Shown here in pieces: positions 58,785-64,000 of a stretch of 64,000 nt of DNA. Position 1 is the first letter of the stretch. Every line of letters starts with the position of its first letter. Position numbers and translations under genes: made by a program. The stretch is from Forficula auricularia (taxonomy: Eukaryota; Arthropoda; Insecta; Dermaptera; Forficulidae). The stretch is taken from the NCBI GenBank assembly GCA_024734495.1, contig JALMQS010000852.1, forward strand, positions 620,001-684,000, read 5' to 3'. The notes beneath the pieces are model-generated. The model had not been told where the DNA came from. It worked only from the letters and a program-made list of their open reading frames with translations, and did no database searches.

Positions 58785-60905
58785 AAAATTGCATTTATGA
58801 AACATTTAATAGCCAAGTTATTTAATTAAAAATTTGTTAAATTATATAATTGAAAGGAAAAACTTTAATATTATATATGAAAATAAGTTAAGTATTACAT
58901 TTACTGATTCTAGCTAGAGGGTATGCTGTAAAAAAGAAAACATCCAAATTCTTTGCCTACTATAATCTAGCTTTAAAAATCCCTTTGAAAGCTTTAACTA
59001 AATGCCATGCTAAAAAATATTATACTCATATTTGGTGCGCTATTGGTAAGAAGAGCATAAATGTGTCGGATGTGATAAAAGACAGCACCGAAACGTCGCC
59101 AAAGTGAAGTATACATGAAAAAGAACAGAAAAATAAAATTAGAAATTATATAAATGAATATTAAATATAATATTAAATGATATGAAATAAAAATATGAAG
59201 ATGAATGAAATTTAATTTTAAGAATGAGAAATTTACTCTACTCTACACCATTTTTGATAAAAATTTTAAATAAATAGCATTGAAATCTCTGAAATAAGGG
59301 GGATCAAATTTGTAACATAAGAAGGTTTGCGGGATAATGAAAAATAATGAAATCTTCATGACAATATCTTTGAAATTACGAAAGTAGAAGATATACCTAT
59401 AGAATAAATACTAACCTCGTCGTTAAAAGAAAAGGCTAAACTCGCAGGCAGCCGATGATCTCGTTGCTCAAGGGATTTTAGTCACCTTTAAGAAAATTAT
59501 TGCAAAATTAGTATAAGTACTATATATTATATCGAGAGAGGAACTTTTGAAATTAAACAATCTATAAATCAAATTAAATTTTTAATTTGAAAATAGAAGA
59601 AAACACTCTAATGAGAAATATCTAAAAAAATATTATATTCAAGAATTAAGTTTGAAATTACTATTATAGAAATAAATATAGGTAATAGAAATCTACCTGA
59701 GAGACCCTGATGACAGACTGGGGTCATCTCGATGAAGCGATGGCTTCTTTCTATAAAAATAAACAGCTATGAATTTAAAGGTATATATTTTTAGAAATAT
59801 AATTTTTAAATTACCTGATTTGATCCAAAAGCGAATCCCTCGTTGGACGATATTTTGGTAAATGTTGAAGTAGTAATGGGGAACTGAAAATTCCTAATTC
59901 TATTTATCATAAAAAATTGAATAATTTCAAGACAACTATCGAAAATTAAATTATTGAATGATTTTAATCCACTAATTTAATGAATTGCCAAAAATTTAAA
60001 TTTGAAAATTTATTTATGCTATGATTGGAATTAATTTGATCTGAAATTAAATTTACTGAATATTTACTCAAGTTATTTAAATTTTTTGAACAATTGGTTT
60101 AGAATAATAATTATGAAAACAAGAATTTCAAAATCTAAAAATGAATTTATTTTAAATGAAATTAATTTAAATATTAAGTGTAATAATTGATTCTAACTAT
60201 AGGAGTATGCTGTAAAAAAACACTTATTAAATTAATTATAAAAAAGATGTAATACTCAAGTTTGGTGACTGTTGAAGAGAAGAAAAATACATGAATCGAA
60301 TGAAGAAGAACAGCAGCGAGACACCAATGAAGTGGATGATCCATAAAAGGGAAAATAGAAATAAGTTAGAAAATAAGAAATTGTATAAACGAATATTAAA
60401 TGTGATGATAAAGAGGGTAAGATTAAAAAAAATTACTAATGAGAAATTTTTTTCTACCAAATAATCATTGAACTCTCTAAGAGGAAGCTGATTTGTTAAT
60501 CAAAGAGTTCCATAATTGATATCTGATTGATAATTTGAAAAAAATAAGCCTATGTACTCGTATATGAGAAGATTTTTTAATTCTCCTGTATTTTTTTTTT
60601 TTTTTTTTTTTTATATAATAAATGAGTAAGTATACTAACCTCGGTGTTAAAATAGGGGGCTTAATCTCGCAGACAGCCGATGACCTCAACCATCCAAATG
60701 ACTTTGTCGTTGGCGATTACTAGAGAGGATTCCTGGGAAATTGTTCCCAAGAGTGGTGTCCCGTTGCCTTCCTCTGGATTTAGTGAGATGTTTCGCAAAT
60801 TATTCTGGCTGAAGTCTATAAGCCACTCCATCTTTAAAAAAATAAAATACATAAATAAATAAATATCTATAAAATAAATAAATAAATTTATTTCTCGACC
60901 CACTT

Positions 60906-61189
60906 AAGGCCGGTTGTATGTCGCAAAGTAAATGCTTTTTACCACTAACAAAGGGCAGATGGTAAATGGAGGGACTGGGATGGCCAATCAGATGACAGGG
61001 ACTTTCAGTGTTATATAATTTTAATAATATTTGTAAATAACAAATTCTAATCAGTTATTAGCGAGTTTTAAAATTAATAAAGTGAAATTGAAAAAGACAT
61101 GTTTATTCTTATATCATAACAAAGCCTTAAAATATTTACGATTTTTTTTCTAAATTCCACTATTTATCTAAAAATGTTCTAATTAGTGG
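60906..61189. other. Spacer with Harbinger-type MITE end
   Basis: TTAAGGCCGGTTGTATGTCG (60905-60924) matches one arm of the MITE at 2956; the other arm is missing. The rest is A+T-rich. Confidence 0.45.
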
Positions 61190-61765
61190 TCGTTCATAAA
61201 TTAGGTCACACAGTAAGTGGGGAGGGGGCATCTGAGATTTATGACAAAATGTAAAAGGGGGGCGAGGATCTTAAAAATTGTGATGTCATAAAAGCATGGC
61301 CCCTGGTTCAGATTCCAAGCCCAGGGCCCAAAATGTGACAGGGGGGCCCCGAGGACCATAAAAACTGTGATGTTATAAAAGCATGGCCTCCACTTTAAAT
61401 TCCGGGCCCGAGACCCAAAATCTGAACCGGGCCACTTATTATGCAATAAGTATGTGTTTTTTATAAAGTGGAAAAAAATTTTTTTCTAACATACACCCTT
61501 AAAAAAAACATGTCACATCCGGGTCTTGGGACTGACAGATGTACTTTTTGACCCTCCATGCGGGGGCTGTGCATAAAAGTCAAATTAAATTTTTTAGATT
61601 TCAGGTTATTATTTTTCCAACCAGAAAATTATAAGGTATAAAAGTAGCTAATAGTGTGACGTCACAATACAGGGAGGGTCAATGACAGAATGTAAAAATG
61701 AGGAAGGGGGGTCTAAAAATTTTGAAATTTTTGTGCCGTAATTTATATACAGCCCTTAGAAAAAG
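61190..61765. mobile_element. MITE-like element with GGGG-rich interior
   Basis: GTGGTCGTTCATAAATTAGG at the left roughly mirrors CCGTAATTTATATACAGCCC at the right. Inside, two ~110-bp repeats (GTGATGTCATAAAAGCATGG, GTGATGTTATAAAAGCATGG). Resembles widespread insect elements with TTCATAAATTACGTCAC-type ends. Confidence 0.45.
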
Positions 61766-62554
61766 AGTGAAATTTAGAAAAAATATTAATTTTATTAATG
61801 ATTCATATTTTTAACAACACAAATTTAATTAAAATCATATGAGTTACATATGAGCTGTTTAACTAATAATTATCAAAATTAAAAAAAAATCTTAAATATT
61901 TTAATGTCTTATTTTTATTTGATGAGAATTCATCTATAAGATAATCTGTAGCATTATCTATTTTTAAAAATATTTATTTGTTTATAGTTGCTTTATAGTA
62001 TATATTCCTTTCTTAAAGCAATTATTTTTTCAAATTTCTTAAAAATTCTATTGATAAAAGAAGAATTTTTCCCGAAATATTAGGATTTTAAATAAACGTT
62101 TGCAAATTGTAGGTATTTTATTAAAGATATGTATTTATTTATACACAAAACAATCAATGAAATTTTTTCAATTAATATATAGGAATATATATCGAGACAA
62201 TTTATTTTGAGTACATAAAAAATGTATCAAGATCTTAACGAATTGATTTATAAAATAAGGGCCCTACCTTTGAATTAGGACGTTAATCCGTTGTCTGTTA
62301 TTTCAAATATTACTTAAAAATATTATTTTCAAATTAAATATTCAATTATATATCACAAATTAATGAAAAAATTAGAAATTATTCGCAGACGATGTGTTTA
62401 AGAGAAGCCAAATTTATAAATGAAGCATGGAGTCGAGATCTCTATTGTCGCTAACAATTCAATTCCAACATATTGTTCAAGATTTCAAATTCAAATTTAA
62501 ATATATCATCGTAACGGTAGTTACTCAACAAAAAAATAATGTTTTTAGATAGGA
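61766..62554. other. Unassigned spacer
   Basis: A+T-rich; no supported gene. Confidence 0.35.
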
Positions 62555-63382
62555 CTAGGTGCAAGGCACGCCCCCTGGACCCCCAACCTACAAACCCCAC
62601 CCTCACACCCCACTCCCACCCACCACCCCCTCGAAACCCCCCCAGCACCTCCTGCACCATGCACCCGTGCCCAACCCACGCCCCCACACCACCACCCCGC
62701 ACCACCCCACTATGCCCCTGGACCCTCACCTGAACCCCCACTTCACCCTTCACCCCCCCTTCACCCTCTTACTCCCTCACTCCCACTCTAACTCGACCCC
62801 CGGACCATCATACCACCCCCCGCACCCCATACCATAACCCACCCCCGCACCATCACTCCACCCCTTCACCCAGTTTTTGCATTTCTAGCCTTCTAGAGGC
62901 CCACAGATTATTTATACAAAATTTGGTTGAGTTTGCTCCAAGGGCAAGAATTTACATTTTTTCACCCTCCACCCCTTTTTAGGTGGTTTTTGGGGGGAAT
63001 TTTTTAAACAAAAGTTATCAAAAATCACATCCCCTACAACTTTGCTTATAATAAAATGTGCCGTAGGGTTAATAGTTTCGGAGTTATTTGATCATTTTCA
63101 TTCGTGCGCTCCCCCAACCCCCCTTTTGGGATCAAAATATCAAAAGGTTATATAACTAAAAACGTAAGTTAGAAGACATTGTTCCAAATATGAAATTTCA
63201 TAATAATCCCTTCAGCAGTTTTTACGTGAATCATAAGCAACTTTTCGCGGAAACCAAGGAAAGATACAGACATTTTGTTGAGGGTGTTTTCGTAAATAAC
63301 TTTGCGTGAAACGTGTGCAACCAAAATTTGGCGTGATTTGGAGCAAGGTACAGACAAAACCTTAATTTTATATATATATAGA
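62555..63382 (-). mobile_element. Non-autonomous Helitron, related to 13536-14550
   Basis: On the minus strand it starts TCTATATATATATAAAATTA after A (63383 side) and ends in CTAG (62558-62555) before T. Its interior matches the 13.5-kb Helitron (TTTGGCGTGATTTGGAGC in + orientation, then the C-rich tract 62570-62870). The subterminal hairpin is deleted, so this copy is probably immobile. Open frames in the C-rich tract are compositional artefacts. Confidence 0.75.
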
Positions 63383-64000
63383 TTTATAAATTATTATTTG
63401 GGTTCTTATTTCATGTTTGTCACTTTATCTAAATTGACTCTCATTTTTAAAACAGAGCTTCTCAAATTTATTTCGAACACTTTTTGCCCCAAAAACTTTG
63501 TCATCATGTAAAAATTCGAAAATACCCAAAATTTGGGACACCCTATTATGTATATACTTACTATATAGTTATATTAAAAGGGTGTATAAATTATACGTCT
63601 GTATTTTCATATGTTAGGATTTTGGCTTGTCGGGATTTTGACTTGTCGGAATTTTGGATGCCACCCATTTATTTATTTGCATCAATGATTTTTCTCCTGC
63701 CTCTACCTCTATCTTTTCTTCTACCTCTGCTACTCTCGACAAAACAAAATCTGTTAAATGAAGTAATTTCATTCGAAATTTTCACTATACGTATGTACTC
63801 ATCAAATAAGAAAATAATTAAAATCGATAAATTTATTCGCTTTGACTAAACACATTTGAAATGAATTTATCGAAAGGGAAATAATATTTATATTCAAAAG
63901 ATAATTTCATCTAAATTAATTCGACAATAAAGAATTAATAGAAAACAAGAAATTTCCGAAAACGCAATTGTTGCAAATCTCGCTCGGCTAAGGGAATAAT
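63383..64000. other. Right-edge spacer
   Basis: A+T-rich with a few short frames (for example 63484-63849) that show no recognised domain. Confidence 0.35.

Larger units (their letters stand above)
56779..60831 (-). other. Possible minus-strand gene or gene remnant with very small exons
   Basis: Several minus-strand segments are bounded by good splice signals and can be open: 60831-60640 (ATG right after TTTTTTTAAAG; open to a stop 24 bases before a GTTAGT donor; starts MEWLIDFSQNNLRN), 59883-59815 (69 bases), 59750-59697 (54 bases), 57073-57049 (25 bases) and 56857-56779 (79 bases; VGLFCVERRHLDPS). The 69- and 54-base segments are both phase 2 to phase 2 and open when joined. A diverged second set (about 59480-59410 and 58279-58259) suggests an internal duplication. 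I cannot link all segments into one protein, the first one stops before its donor, and nothing is recognised. Also holds a foldback (58475-58784) and a GC-richer block (57500-58040) of unknown nature. Confidence 0.25.

Noticed and set aside
60680..60862. Plus-strand 60-residue frame
   Set aside because: The opposite strand has the better frame and splice context; neither is certain.

Overview
The window is A+T-rich nuclear DNA of an arthropod, most likely an insect. The genes are split by introns with GT-AG and GC-AG borders. The transposons are of kinds typical of insects: Tc1 and mariner, hAT, Helitron and Helentron-like, Penelope-like and non-LTR. The esterases are insect-like type-B carboxylesterases. 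I see no bacterial gene organisation. I cannot name the species.

The host content is a tandem cluster of carboxylesterase genes on the + strand. Gene A (3069-4441) shows only its last three exons; the rest would lie to the left of the window. Gene B (14783-20569) is complete: ten exons that join to an open frame of 550 residues with all catalytic residues. An orphan copy of its first exon sits upstream (10677-10832). Gene C (30785-52011) is a diverged paralogue with the same ten-exon plan, stretched to 21 kb by transposons in its introns. One extra base at its last splice junction breaks its frame.

Most of the remainder is mobile DNA. 1-3000: two opposed Tc1 remnants, a GC-rich insertion and a Penelope-like fragment. 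5.6-9.5 kb: LINE end, short Helitron, hAT, MITEs and a 75-bp tandem array. 10.1-15.2 kb: two copies of the exon-1 block, which date several insertions. 21.6-23.0 kb: hAT element. 24.1-30.6 kb: Helentron-like elements, one with a 119-bp satellite. 31-52 kb: gene C introns holding more of these and many foldback elements. 52-64 kb: more foldbacks, a fourth satellite-family copy, a Tc1 deletion derivative, a stretch with possible small minus-strand exons, and a reverse-strand Helitron.

Because genes A and B, and the two exon-1 blocks, are recent duplicates, each often carries the empty site for an insertion in the other. That gives exact element ends and target duplications for a Helitron, two hAT-type elements, a Harbinger-type MITE and a tRNA-like foldback element. 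A second theme is hammerhead-ribozyme-like sequence (CUGANGA, stem, GAAA) at the centre or in the arms of Penelope-related foldback elements. Splice sites, element borders and frames were read by eye; no alignment or database search was run.
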